NCBI RefSeq assembly: GCF_014194695.1
Contig: NZ_JACIAH010000007.1
Span: 1-64,000 of the forward strand
Direction of reading: 5' to 3'
From: Rhizobium sp. BK399
GTDB taxonomy: Bacteria > Pseudomonadota > Alphaproteobacteria > Rhizobiales > Rhizobiaceae
Length of the DNA stretch: 64,000 nucleotides
Position numbers and translations under genes: made by a program. Numbering within the stretch: position 1 is the stretch's first letter; every line of letters begins with the position of its first letter. This document shows, piece after piece, positions 49,563 to 58,423 of this stretch. The notes under the pieces were generated by a model, which was not told the origin of the DNA, made no database searches, and saw nothing but the letters and a program-made list of their open reading frames with translations.

Positions 49563-50159
49563 ATGCTCCGCAGACTCTACGACTGGACCATGTCTCTCGC
49601 CGCCCGGAAATCGGCCGAAGTCTGGCTTGCCGTTATCGCCTTCGTTGAAAGTTCCGTCTTTCTCGTTCCCGCCGATGTTCTCTTCCTGCCGATGGCGCTT
49701 GCAAAGCCCGAGCGCGCCTATCGCTATGCGTTAGTCGCGACCGTTGCCTCGGTGCTCGGCGGCATCGCAGGCTGGGCGCTGGGCTATTATGCCTACGATG
49801 CAATCGCTCGCCCTGTTCTGGAGTTCTACGGCAAGCTCGACGCCTTCGAGCAGCTGAGGCTCTATATTCATGACGAGTGGGAAATTCTCCTGCTCCTGCT
49901 CGTAACCTCCGGCTTGGCGCATCTGCCGCCGATCAAGGTGGTGACGATTCTTGCCGGCGTCATTCACATGAATCTCGGCTTCTTCATCATCTCGGCGATC
50001 GTTGCACGCGGTGCACGCTTCCTGTTCCTGGCGTGGTTGCTGCGCCGTTACGGCGAGCCGATCCGCCATTTCATCGAAAAGCGTCTTGGGCAGGTTGCGG
50101 GTGTTGTTGCCGCCGTCGCCATTGCGCTTGGGATTGCCTATAAACTACTTGCCCACTGA
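49563..50159 (+). CDS. YqaA/DedA family membrane protein
   Basis: 198 residues with four to five membrane helices. ESSVFLVPADVLFLPMALAKPERA and GGIAGWALGYYAYDAI are the VTT/SNARE-associated domain pattern. DedA-type proteins are needed for membrane integrity and lipid-carrier recycling; the YqaA branch is less studied. AAGGA precedes the ATG. dsbB follows after 21 bases, so they may be co-transcribed. Confidence 0.87.
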   Translation: MLRRLYDWTMSLAARKSAEVWLAVIAFVESSVFLVPADVLFLPMALAKPERAYRYALVATVASVLGGIAGWALGYYAYDAIARPVLEFYGKLDAFEQLRLYIHDEWEILLLLLVTSGLAHLPPIKVVTILAGVIHMNLGFFIISAIVARGARFLFLAWLLRRYGEPIRHFIEKRLGQVAGVVAAVAIALGIAYKLLAH

Positions 50160-50180
50160 GCCATTTCCGCGGAGTCCTAC

Positions 50181-50693
50181 ATGCCTGCCTCGTTTTCCCT
50201 TGCACGCCCAGTCATCGGCTATTCGCTGGCACTCGCGCTCGGCATGGCGGTGGTAGTCGGCACCGCGCTCGGCTTCCAGTATATCGGCGGCTATATTCCC
50301 TGCGCCCTTTGCCTGCTGCAGCGCCAGCCCTACTACTACGGCATTCCGATCGCGATCCTCGGCGCAATCGCCTCCGCGGTTGGCCTTCCGAGCTGGATCG
50401 GCCGTGCGTTCCTGCTCGCCGCCGGTATTCTTATGATCGTCGGAGCCGGCATGGGCGTTTACCATGCCGGTGTCGAGTGGCAGTACTGGCAAGGGCCGGC
50501 GACCTGCTCGACCACGGCAGGCAGCATGACGCAGAACGCCGGTGACCTGTTGGGCGAACTGAACAGCATCAAGGGTCCGTCCTGCACCGACGCGGCGCTG
50601 CGCGTCCTCGGCCTGTCCTTCGCCGGTTGGAACGTGATCGCGAGCCTGGTCCTGGCCGCCTTCGCCTTCATCGGCGTCCGCAAGACGGCTTGA
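50181..50693 (+). CDS. dsbB: Disulfide bond formation protein B
   Basis: 170 residues, four membrane helices. CALC (Cys 41 and 44) is the quinone-linked pair, and Cys 109 and Cys 135 in the second periplasmic loop form the pair that reoxidises DsbA. All four catalytic Cys are therefore present. It converges on the HNH gene. Confidence 0.93.
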   Translation: MPASFSLARPVIGYSLALALGMAVVVGTALGFQYIGGYIPCALCLLQRQPYYYGIPIAILGAIASAVGLPSWIGRAFLLAAGILMIVGAGMGVYHAGVEWQYWQGPATCSTTAGSMTQNAGDLLGELNSIKGPSCTDAALRVLGLSFAGWNVIASLVLAAFAFIGVRKTA

Positions 50694-50714
50694 GCCTTTC
50701 CGATTCGAGACTGA

Positions 50715-51272
50715 TCAGGGCTGCAGTTCGCTATCCCAGTACAGATAGTCGAGCCAGCTGTCGTGCAGGTAGTTCGGCGGGAAAAGCCGGCCGTTGTTGT
50801 GCAGATCCTGCACCGTAGGCTGGTACGGCTTCTGATTCGGGAACATGCCAGCCTGCTTCGGCAGCTTGCTGCCTTTTCTGAGGTTACAGGGAGAGCAGGC
50901 CGCAACGACGTTCTGCCAGGTCGTCTCCCCGCCATGGGCGCGCGGAATGACGTGATCGAACGTCAGGTCGTCATGTTCGCCGCAATACTGACATTCGAAC
51001 TTGTCGCGCAGGAACACGTTGAAGCGGGTGAACGCCGGATTGCGGGAAGGCTGGACGTAGGTCTTGAGGCAGACGACGCTCGGGAGCCGCATCGAAAAGC
51101 TCGGCGAGGACACCGAATGTTCGTATTCTGCAATGATATTCACACGGTCGAGAAATACCGCCTTGATCGCGTCCTGCCAGGACCACAGCGACAAGGGGTA
51201 ATAACTCAGGGGCCTGTAGTCAGCGTTCAGGACGAGCGCCGGCAGGGCCTGTGGGGAGACTGCAATCGTCAA
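50715..51272 (-). CDS. HNH endonuclease family protein
   Basis: 185 residues. CQYCGEHDDLTFDHVIPRAHGGETTWQNVVAACSPCNLRKG contains the two CxxC zinc pairs and the HNH core. This solitary form is widely conserved in alphaproteobacteria, not linked to a phage or intron here, and its role is unknown. AGGAGAG lies upstream of the ATG. Promoter region to alkA is about 110 bases. Confidence 0.9.
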   Translation of the reverse strand: MTIAVSPQALPALVLNADYRPLSYYPLSLWSWQDAIKAVFLDRVNIIAEYEHSVSSPSFSMRLPSVVCLKTYVQPSRNPAFTRFNVFLRDKFECQYCGEHDDLTFDHVIPRAHGGETTWQNVVAACSPCNLRKGSKLPKQAGMFPNQKPYQPTVQDLHNNGRLFPPNYLHDSWLDYLYWDSELQP

Positions 51273-51382
51273 GGGACTCTCCTGATCGATTCGGCATCTG
51301 CCCTCTTATATTAGGCCGGTTGTGACGGCATTGTGAAGTCTAATAAATTCAGGCATCAATCCTGTTGTTCAAGCACTGCAGT

Positions 51383-52069
51383 TCAGTCGATCGGCAATAT
51401 GCCGCGACCGAGCTTGACGGCGTAATAGGCCCAGAAAAGCCTTGCCGCGACTGAACGCCATGGCGACCATGCACGAGCCAGCGAGGCCAGCTCGCGGGGC
51501 GGTGGGCGAACCCCGAGACCGAATGCCGCAGCCACGGCGTTCTGCAAAGCGACGTCACCGGACGGAAATACGTCCGCGTGGCCGCCGCAAAACATCAGAT
51601 AAACCTCGGCGGTCCAGGGACCGACGCCCTTGAGAGCCGTCAGCTCTGCCAGCGCCACCTCGGGCGGCAACGCAGAGAGCGCCAGGAGATCGAGGCGACC
51701 GGAAGCCACCGCCTCGGCAATGCGCGCAAGCGTTTCGGCCTTGGCGCGCGAAAGGCCGAACTCCCGCCATGCGTCGGGATGAAGTAGCACATAGTTGTCG
51801 GCGGTCAGCAAGCCTTCGGCTGGCTGCATCCGCTTCCAGATCGCTTCGGCGCTGGCGCGCGACACCATTTGCGAGACGATGATGTGCGCAAGCCCCTCAA
51901 AACCGGGCTCACGCAGCCGCAACGGCAGCGGCCCGGCCTCGACCGCAATGGTAAAAAGCCGCGGGTCGAGGCGAAGCAGGCTCTCCAGCCCTTCCCTCAC
52001 ATCGTCGTCACTGCGAATGATCAGCACGCTTCCTCGCGATCCCACCGAATCCGTGGCAGAAGAAAGCAT
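51383..52069 (-). CDS. AlkA-type DNA-3-methyladenine glycosylase
   Basis: 228 residues from ATG 52069, or 214 from GTG 52027, which has GAGGA close by. ALKGVGPWTAEVYLMFCGG is the helix-hairpin-helix and DVFPSGDVALQ holds the catalytic Asp, as in AlkA. The domain that precedes the glycosylase core in E. coli AlkA is absent. It removes alkylated bases from DNA. The ATG start would overlap that of gluQ on the other strand by two bases. Confidence 0.9.
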   Translation of the reverse strand: MLSSATDSVGSRGSVLIIRSDDDVREGLESLLRLDPRLFTIAVEAGPLPLRLREPGFEGLAHIIVSQMVSRASAEAIWKRMQPAEGLLTADNYVLLHPDAWREFGLSRAKAETLARIAEAVASGRLDLLALSALPPEVALAELTALKGVGPWTAEVYLMFCGGHADVFPSGDVALQNAVAAAFGLGVRPPPRELASLARAWSPWRSVAARLFWAYYAVKLGRGILPID

Positions 52070-52949
52070 GACCGCGATTCCCCGTCAAAAGCCTGTCTTT
52101 CGTTTTGCGCCAAGCCCCAATGGCCCACTACATCTTGGCCACGCCCTGTCGGCCTTTCTCAACCAGGACATGGCGGCATTGTCGGATGGACGTTTCCTGC
52201 TGCGCATAGAAGACATCGACCTGACGCGCTGTACACCCGAATTGGAAGCCGGCATCTACGCCGATCTTGAATGGCTCGGTATCGACTGGGAACGCCCGGT
52301 GCGGCGTCAGTCGGAGCATTTTGTAGAATACCAGACGGCACTCGACAACCTGATCGGGCGCGGCCTCGCATACCCATCGTTCATGACGCGAGGCGAAATC
52401 AAGGCGCGGGTTTCTCTCACCGAAGCCGCCGGCAACCCCTGGCCGCGTGATCCCGACGGCTCGCCGCTCTATCCACCCGACGATCGTGACCGCTCCGCGC
52501 TCGACCGTCAGCAACTGCTCGCATCTGGCACGAAGCACGCCTGGCGTCTCGATATGGCGAAGGCCTTGACGGCTGCGGGCAGCGCCATTTCCTGGGAGGA
52601 GACAGGAGACGGCGACCGTGGCCGGATCGCTGCAGATCCTGGTGCCTGGGGGGACGTCGTCCTATCGCGGTCGGATGCGCCGTCGAGCTACCATCTCTCG
52701 GTGGTTCTTGACGACGCCCTGCAAGAGGTCACCCACGTGGTCCGCGGGCTCGATCTCTTTCATTCGACCTCGGTGCACCGGCTGCTGCAAAATCTGCTCG
52801 GCCTGCCGGTGCCAATCTATCATCATCATCGGCTGATCGCCGATGAAGACGGACGCAAGCTTTCGAAAAGCCGAAGCGATACGGGGCTTGCCGAGCTTCG
52901 CGAGCGCGGCCTGTCACCCGCCGATATCCGCCGCCTTGTGGGGCTTTGA
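52068..52949 (+). CDS. gluQ: Glutamyl-Q tRNA(Asp) synthetase
   Basis: 293 residues. FAPSPNGPLHLGHALSA carries the HIGH-type motif and KLSKSRS the KMSKS motif. The anticodon-binding domain of GluRS is missing, as expected for GluQ, which attaches glutamate to queuosine in tRNA-Asp. The start at 52068 is chosen by the conserved TAIPRQKPVFRFAPSP; a longer frame to 51795 is antisense to alkA. The end overlaps the convergent YihY gene by about 36 bases. Confidence 0.94.
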   Translation: MTAIPRQKPVFRFAPSPNGPLHLGHALSAFLNQDMAALSDGRFLLRIEDIDLTRCTPELEAGIYADLEWLGIDWERPVRRQSEHFVEYQTALDNLIGRGLAYPSFMTRGEIKARVSLTEAAGNPWPRDPDGSPLYPPDDRDRSALDRQQLLASGTKHAWRLDMAKALTAAGSAISWEETGDGDRGRIAADPGAWGDVVLSRSDAPSSYHLSVVLDDALQEVTHVVRGLDLFHSTSVHRLLQNLLGLPVPIYHHHRLIADEDGRKLSKSRSDTGLAELRERGLSPADIRRLVGL

Positions 52950-53828
52950 GGTCTTGCCCTGCCCACCGCCCAAAAAATTGCTCTTGAAGATCGCACGTAC
53001 TCGAAACTTCAGGAGCGCGGCATTGAGCTCTGCACCGATGATGAAGATGACGCCGACCATATAAAGAAAGATCAAAACGATCATCACCGATGCCAGGCCG
53101 GCGTAGGTCGCGGTATAATTCGCGAAGGTCGCCAGGTAGTAGGCGAAGATCAACGCTCCCGCCAACCAGAGCAGGAGCGTCACCAGGACTCCCGGCACGA
53201 CGTCGAACACGCGCCGACGCCCCGCGGGCAGCCACAGATGCACGACGAAGAGGCCGACGGTCAGCATGAACAACGTACCGTAGACACGCCAGCTGAAGAC
53301 AACCTCCAGCGTATCGGCAAAGAGCGGGAACCACTGGCGCGCATAATCGAGAGCCAGCGGCACGGCGACAAGCAGGATGCTGACGGCGGCAAAGATGATG
53401 ACCGCGATAACGACATAGCCAAGGCTTGCAAGGCGCGTGAGATACCATGGCCGCGTTTCCTGGACGCGGTAGGCGCGGTTGAGCGAGATTCGCAGGGCCT
53501 CGACGCCGTTCGAGGCGAAGTAGGCGGCCGCCAGCACGGACACCGTGAGCAGGCCGCCGCGCGGTACCGTCAGAACCTGAATCACCTGATCGACGAGCGG
53601 TTTTGCGATCGCCTCGGGCCAGGTATCGAAGATCAGATGTATCGCCCTATCGGAAAACTGGTCGGCCCCCAGGAAGGTCGCCAATGTCGTCCCAAAAATG
53701 AGGAAGGGAAATACCGCCAGAAGCGTGGACAATGCGACATGGCTCGCCATCGCGAAGCCGTCGTCCTCTATAAGGTGGCAGATAGCATCGTAGACCACAT
53801 CATAGAAGATGCGCATTATCTTCGGCAT
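52914..53828 (-). CDS. YihY/BrkB family inner-membrane protein
   Basis: 304 residues, about six membrane helices. DDGFAMASHVALSTLLAVFPFLIF and the C-terminal ATYAGLASVMIVLIFLYMVGVIFIIGAELNA are the YihY signature. Function unproven; once mis-called RNase BN. The 3' end overlaps gluQ on the other strand. Confidence 0.92.
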   Translation of the reverse strand: MPKIMRIFYDVVYDAICHLIEDDGFAMASHVALSTLLAVFPFLIFGTTLATFLGADQFSDRAIHLIFDTWPEAIAKPLVDQVIQVLTVPRGGLLTVSVLAAAYFASNGVEALRISLNRAYRVQETRPWYLTRLASLGYVVIAVIIFAAVSILLVAVPLALDYARQWFPLFADTLEVVFSWRVYGTLFMLTVGLFVVHLWLPAGRRRVFDVVPGVLVTLLLWLAGALIFAYYLATFANYTATYAGLASVMIVLIFLYMVGVIFIIGAELNAALLKFRVRAIFKSNFLGGGQGKTSKPHKAADIGG

Positions 53829-53905
53829 TGCGTCTCCCGGCTTTCGTCGTTGTATCGCCCGTTCGAATATGGGAAACCACTCCCATTTTGTACAGGAATC
53901 ATTCC

Positions 53906-54739
53906 ATGTCGGATCAGCGCACTATCATCGTGACAGGATGCTCTTCCGGCATCGGCGCACACTGCGCCCGCGCGCTGAAAGCTGATGGCTGGCGGGTCTT
54001 CGCGACCGTACGCAAGTTTGATGACTTGGCATCGCTCGAAGCCGACGGCATCGAAGCGCTCCGTATGGACTATACCCGCCCTGATACGATCTCGGATCTT
54101 GTGCGCGATGTGGTGGCGCTAACTGGCGGACGCATCGACGCGCTGTTCAACAACGGCGCCTATGGTCAGCCCGGCGCCGTCGAAGACCTTCCGACCGACG
54201 CCCTGCGCGCTCAGTTCGAAACGAACGTCTTCGGTTGGCATGAATTGACCCGCCAGGTGGTGCCGCTGATGCGCAAGCGCGGCCAGGGTCGGATCGTGCA
54301 ATGCTCATCGATCCTCGGCGTCGTGCCGTATCGCTTCCGCGGTGCCTACACCGCCTCCAAGTTCGCGCTCGAAGGCCTCAGCATCAGCCTTCGCATGGAG
54401 CTGCAGGGCACCGGCATTCATGTGAGCCTGATCGAACCCGGGCCGATTGCCTCCCGCTTCACGGCAAACGCACTCGCAAAAATCAACGAGCACATCGACG
54501 TCAAGAACTCGGTGCATGCGGCAGATTACCGCCGTCAGCTTGCACGCCTTGACGGCTCGGGTAGTCCTAATCGACATAAGCTCGGTCCGGACGCCGTTTA
54601 TGCCGTGCTGAAGCACGCATTGAACTCCAGCAATCCGAAACCACATTACCCCGTAACCACGCCGGCGAAGCAGGGCATGGTGCTGAAGAGGCTGCTGCCC
54701 GCTGACCTCTTCTACCGCCTGATGCGCTGGGTGGACTGA
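53906..54739 (+). CDS. SDR family oxidoreductase
   Basis: 277 residues. VTGCSSGIGAHCARALKADGW is the cofactor loop and YTASKFALEG the active site. NNGAYGQPGAVEDLP and the C-terminal PKPHYPVTTPAKQGMVLKRLLPA are typical of retinol/steroid-dehydrogenase-like SDRs. AGGAA precedes the ATG 53906; an in-frame extension to 53828 overlaps the YihY start and lacks conserved residues. First gene of a plus-strand run. Confidence 0.9.
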   Translation: MSDQRTIIVTGCSSGIGAHCARALKADGWRVFATVRKFDDLASLEADGIEALRMDYTRPDTISDLVRDVVALTGGRIDALFNNGAYGQPGAVEDLPTDALRAQFETNVFGWHELTRQVVPLMRKRGQGRIVQCSSILGVVPYRFRGAYTASKFALEGLSISLRMELQGTGIHVSLIEPGPIASRFTANALAKINEHIDVKNSVHAADYRRQLARLDGSGSPNRHKLGPDAVYAVLKHALNSSNPKPHYPVTTPAKQGMVLKRLLPADLFYRLMRWVD

Positions 54740-54759
54740 TCAAGAAAGCCAGAGCCAGC

Positions 54760-54963
54760 ATGTCCACGGTCACCTATATCCTCGCGATCATCGTCATGGG
54801 CATCGTCGCCCTCGTGTTGATTCGCGGGCTCTTCAACATGATGAAGGGCGGCAATCCGAATCTTTCTAACAAGCTGATGCAGCTGCGCGTGCTGCTGCAG
54901 GCAATCGCCGTGCTCCTGATCATGCTGACGCTCTGGCTGACCGGTGGCGGCCGCCCTAGCTAA
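54760..54963 (+). CDS. Twin transmembrane (HIG1/RCF1-like) small protein
   Basis: 67 residues with two membrane helices around LMQLRVLLQAIAVLL. NKLMQLRVLLQA is the core of the HIG1 family, members of which assist respiratory supercomplexes in mitochondria. It lies between an SDR and the PduO gene, 26 bases before the latter. A respiratory role here is inference. Confidence 0.85.
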   Translation: MSTVTYILAIIVMGIVALVLIRGLFNMMKGGNPNLSNKLMQLRVLLQAIAVLLIMLTLWLTGGGRPS

Positions 54964-54988
54964 GGCGGGGAAGAGAGAGGGGAGAGGC

Positions 54989-55567
54989 ATGGTAAGGCTC
55001 AATAAGATCTACACCAAGACCGGCGATGACGGCACGACGGCGCTTGTTTCCGGGCCGCGTCGCCTGAAATACGATCTACGTGTCGAAGCCTACGGGACGA
55101 TCGATGAAGCCAACTCCGCGATCGGCGTCGCGCGCCTGCATATGCAGGGCATGCCGGTCCTGGAGCGGATGCTGATGTTGATCCAGAACGACCTCTTCGA
55201 CCTCGGCGCGGACCTTGCGACGCCCGACGATGGCAAGCCGCCGGCGCACGAGCCGCTGCGCATCGTCGATAGCCAGGTCGCACGCATCGAGAGTGACATC
55301 GATGAGTTGAACGCGGACCTGCAGCCTCTGAAGTCTTTCGTGCTGCCGGGTGGTCACTCGGCCGCGGCACACCTTCATCTCGCCCGCACGATCGCACGCC
55401 GGGCCGAGCGGCTGATGGTCGAGCTCGCCCGCGCCGACGGCGAAGTCGTCAGTGAAGCGGCATTGAAATACGTCAACCGCGTTTCCGACTTCCTGTTCGT
55501 CGCCGCCCGCCATGCCAATGACCGCGGGCACGCGGATGTGCTTTGGGTTCCGGGGAAAAACAGGTAG
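54989..55567 (+). CDS. PduO-type cob(I)alamin adenosyltransferase
   Basis: 192 residues. KIYTKTGDDGTTALVSGPR at the start binds ATP; VEAYGTIDEANSAIG and LPGGHSAAAHLHLARTIARRAER complete the family pattern. It makes adenosylcobalamin. GGAGAGG is just upstream of ATG 54989. I see no cobalamin riboswitch; the gene follows the twin-TM protein closely. Confidence 0.94.
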   Translation: MVRLNKIYTKTGDDGTTALVSGPRRLKYDLRVEAYGTIDEANSAIGVARLHMQGMPVLERMLMLIQNDLFDLGADLATPDDGKPPAHEPLRIVDSQVARIESDIDELNADLQPLKSFVLPGGHSAAAHLHLARTIARRAERLMVELARADGEVVSEAALKYVNRVSDFLFVAARHANDRGHADVLWVPGKNR

Positions 55568-55610
55568 GTTCCTCGCCGACCATGTGACGCGAACGCCGGG
55601 GGCAGGCTTC

Positions 55611-56399
55611 ATGTTCATACCACTGCACGATGCCAATACGCTGAAGCATATCAAGGTCCAATGGGTGACGATGGCGCTGATCGCGGTGGACTTCGCGATT
55701 TGGCTATTCACCGGGGTTGTCGCCAGCCAGTCTGTGTCGCAGGCGACGATTGTCGGCCTGGGTTACATTCCTGCGGTATCCTTTCATCACGCAACGCTGG
55801 CGCCGGCGCTGGCCCTCATCCCCGAACCACTGACCTACATTACCTACTCCTTCGTGCATTCCGGTTTCTGGCACCTCGCGCCAAACATGCTCTTCCTTTG
55901 GGTCTTCGGCGATAATGTCGAAGACGCGATGGGGCATTTCCGTTTTCTTATCTTTTATCTGCTTTGCGCGGCTGCCGGCGCTCTCGTCCATGGGCTCGTG
56001 GGCCCGACATCGGAAGCGCCGCTTGTAGGCGCCTCAGGCGCGATCTCCGGCGTGGTCACCGCCTACGTCGTCTTGCATCCCCGCGTGAAAGTCTGGGTAT
56101 TGGTGCTGATGCGCGTGCCGCTGCCGTTGCCGGCCTTCGTCCCGCTGCTTTTGTGGATCGGCCAGCAGTTCGTCATGCTGGTGCTGGAGCCAAACGGCGG
56201 CATTTCCTGGGGCGCGCATGTCGGCGGGATCGTCGCCGGTGGCGTTCTGGTTCTCGTCATGCGCCGCCGCGGCGTTCCGCTTTTCGATCGCGAAGTCGTC
56301 ATGCCGAGGGCCGTCAGGGACCGGCCGACGCCCAACCCGGCAATGGTCGCGGTACCTGGCCAACCGCTACGTCCGCGGCTGCCCTGGGATAAGCCCTGA
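55611..56399 (+). CDS. Rhomboid family intramembrane serine protease
   Basis: 262 residues, six or seven helices. Catalytic Ser 142 sits in VGASGAISG and His 203 in WGAHVGGIVAG. The N-terminal loop HSGFWHLAPNMLFLWVFGDNVED is the L1 region. Substrates are unknown. ATG 55611 is preferred; the longer frame to 55512 overlaps the PduO gene. Confidence 0.92.
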   Translation: MFIPLHDANTLKHIKVQWVTMALIAVDFAIWLFTGVVASQSVSQATIVGLGYIPAVSFHHATLAPALALIPEPLTYITYSFVHSGFWHLAPNMLFLWVFGDNVEDAMGHFRFLIFYLLCAAAGALVHGLVGPTSEAPLVGASGAISGVVTAYVVLHPRVKVWVLVLMRVPLPLPAFVPLLLWIGQQFVMLVLEPNGGISWGAHVGGIVAGGVLVLVMRRRGVPLFDREVVMPRAVRDRPTPNPAMVAVPGQPLRPRLPWDKP

Positions 56400-56407
56400 C
56401 CCCATTA

Positions 56408-56434
56408 TTGACGTGAACGTAAAGGTAATATACT
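56408..56434 (+). promoter_or_regulatory. Putative promoter and operator of etfBA
   Basis: TTGACGTGAACGTAAA (56408-56423) is an imperfect palindrome (TT-ACGT-N2-ACGT-AA), and its first six bases match a -35. TATACT at 56429-56434 matches a -10, with a 15-base spacer, shorter than usual. The ACGT-N2-ACGT pattern recalls sites of MerR-type LiuR regulators of fatty-acid and branched-chain catabolism; this is inference from memory of the motif. Confidence 0.45.
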
Positions 56435-56570
56435 CACGGGATCAATTTGCCATTCTGCGGCATGTGAGCGTTGTGTTTGGAGGAAAAACGCGTATCCATG
56501 TCGCCATTCGACAATCGGAGCAGCGCCGAAACGCGCATTTTCTTGGCGAAAGAGTTGAAGGAAGGACCCC

Positions 56571-57320
56571 ATGAAAATTCTCGTCCCCGTGAAGCGGGTG
56601 GTTGATTACAACGTGAAGATCCGCGTGAAGCCGGATGGCACAGGCGTCGAGCTCGCGAATGTGAAGATGTCGATGAACCCGTTCGACGAGATCTCGGTGG
56701 AGGAGGCGCTGCGGCTAAAGGAAGCCGGCAAGGCCGAGGAAGTCGTTGTCGTGTCGATCGGTCCTGCCAAGTCTGAAGAGACACTGCGCACCGCACTCGC
56801 CATGGGCGCGGACCGGGCGATCCTGGTCGAGACCGACGATGCCGTCGAGCCACTCGCCGTTGCCAAAATTCTCAAGGGCGTCGTCGACGCTGAAGAGCCG
56901 GGTCTCATCATCGTTGGCAAGCAGGCGATCGATGACGATTCCAACCAGACCGGCCAGATGCTGGCGGCGCTGCTCGGCACCGCGCAGGCAACCTTCGCCT
57001 CGAAGATCGAAATCGGTGATGGCAAGGCAACCGTGACGCGCGAAGTCGACGGCGGCCTGCAGACCATCGACGTCAAGCTCCCGGCCGTCGTCACATCAGA
57101 TCTGCGCTTGAACGAGCCGCGCTATGCCTCGCTGCCGAACATCATGAAGGCGAAGAAGAAGCCGCTCGACAAGAAGAGCCCCGCCGATTTCGGCGTCTCC
57201 ACAGCGCCGCGCCTGAAGGTCTTGAAGACCGAAGAGCCGTCCGGCCGCAAGGCGGGCGTCAAGGTCAAGTCGGTCGCCGAGCTGGTCGAAAAGCTGAAGA
57301 CCGAAGCCGGCGTCCTCTAG
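56571..57320 (+). CDS. etfB: Electron transfer flavoprotein beta subunit
   Basis: 249 residues. [14 protein letters not shown] at the start and [18 protein letters not shown] and [31 protein letters not shown] are standard. With EtfA it carries electrons from acyl-CoA dehydrogenases to the quinone pool via ETF-QO. The last motif holds the region recognised by partner dehydrogenases. Confidence 0.98.
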   Translation: MKILVPVKRVVDYNVKIRVKPDGTGVELANVKMSMNPFDEISVEEALRLKEAGKAEEVVVVSIGPAKSEETLRTALAMGADRAILVETDDAVEPLAVAKILKGVVDAEEPGLIIVGKQAIDDDSNQTGQMLAALLGTAQATFASKIEIGDGKATVTREVDGGLQTIDVKLPAVVTSDLRLNEPRYASLPNIMKAKKKPLDKKSPADFGVSTAPRLKVLKTEEPSGRKAGVKVKSVAELVEKLKTEAGVL

Positions 57321-57345
57321 GGTTCGAGAAAGGGAGATTATATCC

Positions 57346-58275
57346 ATGGCCATTCTTCTTCTGGCTGACCACGACGGCAGCCACCTTTCCGACCAGACCG
57401 CCAAGACGCTGACGGCGGCATCGAAGATCGGCGGCGACGTCACCATCCTCGTCGCGGGTGCCGGCGCCAAGGCCGCCGCCGAACAAGCTGCCAAGCTGTC
57501 GGGTGTTTCCAAGGTGCTGGTTGCGGAGGACGCAGTCCTTGCCAACAACCTCGCCGAACCCCTGGCGGCCCTGATCGTTTCGCTCGCGGCAAGCTATGAC
57601 ACGCTCATCGCCGCCGCCACCTCGACCGGCAAGAACGTCATGCCGCGCGTTGCCGCCCTGCTCGACGTCGCCCAGGTCTCGGAGATCATTGAAGTGGTCT
57701 CTGCCGACACCTTCAAGCGGCCGATCTATGCTGGCAACGCCATCCAGACGGTACAGGCGACCGACGCCAAGAAGGTCATCACCGTGCGCACTGCCTCCTT
57801 CGCCGCCGCTGCCGAAGGCGGTTCCGCCGCGGTTGAGACCGTCGCGGCTGCTGCCAATCCCGGTCTGTCGACCTTCGTCAAGGACGCACTGTCGGCCTCC
57901 GACCGTCCGGAACTGACCTCGGCGAAGATCATCATCTCGGGTGGCCGGGCGCTGGGCTCGGCCGAGAAGTTCAAGGAAGTCATCCTGCCGGTCGCCGATA
58001 AGCTCGGGGCCGCCGTCGGCGCCTCGCGCGCCGCCGTCGATGCCGGCTACGCCCCGAACGACTGGCAGGTCGGGCAGACCGGCAAGGTCGTGGCACCTGA
58101 CCTTTACATCGCCTGCGGCATCTCCGGTGCCATCCAGCATCTCGCCGGCATGAAGGATTCGAAGGTCATCGTCGCCATCAACAAGGACGAAGAGGCGCCA
58201 ATCTTCCAGGTCGCCGACTACGGCCTCGTCGCTGATCTGTTCGATGCCCTGCCGGAACTGCAGAAGGCCCTTTGA
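57346..58275 (+). CDS. etfA: Electron transfer flavoprotein alpha subunit
   Basis: 309 residues. The N-terminal half is alpha/beta and the C-terminal half carries FAD ([58 protein letters not shown] region, spread over about 195-265). GGGAG precedes the ATG. It forms a tight pair with etfB and ends before a strong terminator. Confidence 0.98.
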   Translation: MAILLLADHDGSHLSDQTAKTLTAASKIGGDVTILVAGAGAKAAAEQAAKLSGVSKVLVAEDAVLANNLAEPLAALIVSLAASYDTLIAAATSTGKNVMPRVAALLDVAQVSEIIEVVSADTFKRPIYAGNAIQTVQATDAKKVITVRTASFAAAAEGGSAAVETVAAAANPGLSTFVKDALSASDRPELTSAKIIISGGRALGSAEKFKEVILPVADKLGAAVGASRAAVDAGYAPNDWQVGQTGKVVAPDLYIACGISGAIQHLAGMKDSKVIVAINKDEEAPIFQVADYGLVADLFDALPELQKAL

Positions 58276-58343
58276 AACGAGCAGATGCCTTCATTTCGCA
58301 CTTGCGAATGACTGGAAAATTATCTTTTTAAGGGCTACTACTT

Positions 58344-58373
58344 CTGCCGGGCGATCATTCGTCCGGCAGTTTT
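58344..58373 (+). terminator. Intrinsic terminator after etfA
   Basis: CTGCCGGGCGA (58344-58354), loop TCAT and TCGTCCGGCAG (58359-58369) make an 11-bp stem with one wobble pair, followed by TTTT. It should limit read-through into the hydroxybutyryl-CoA dehydrogenase gene. Confidence 0.85.
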
Positions 58374-58423
58374 GCTAGAAAAATGCGGCGGCGCGGCGGC
58401 GCATGCCGAGCGGGGGTTTGGAG

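Noticed and set aside
54960..54990. Cobalamin riboswitch before the adenosyltransferase gene
   Set aside because: Only 25 bases separate the genes, far too few for a B12 box structure.
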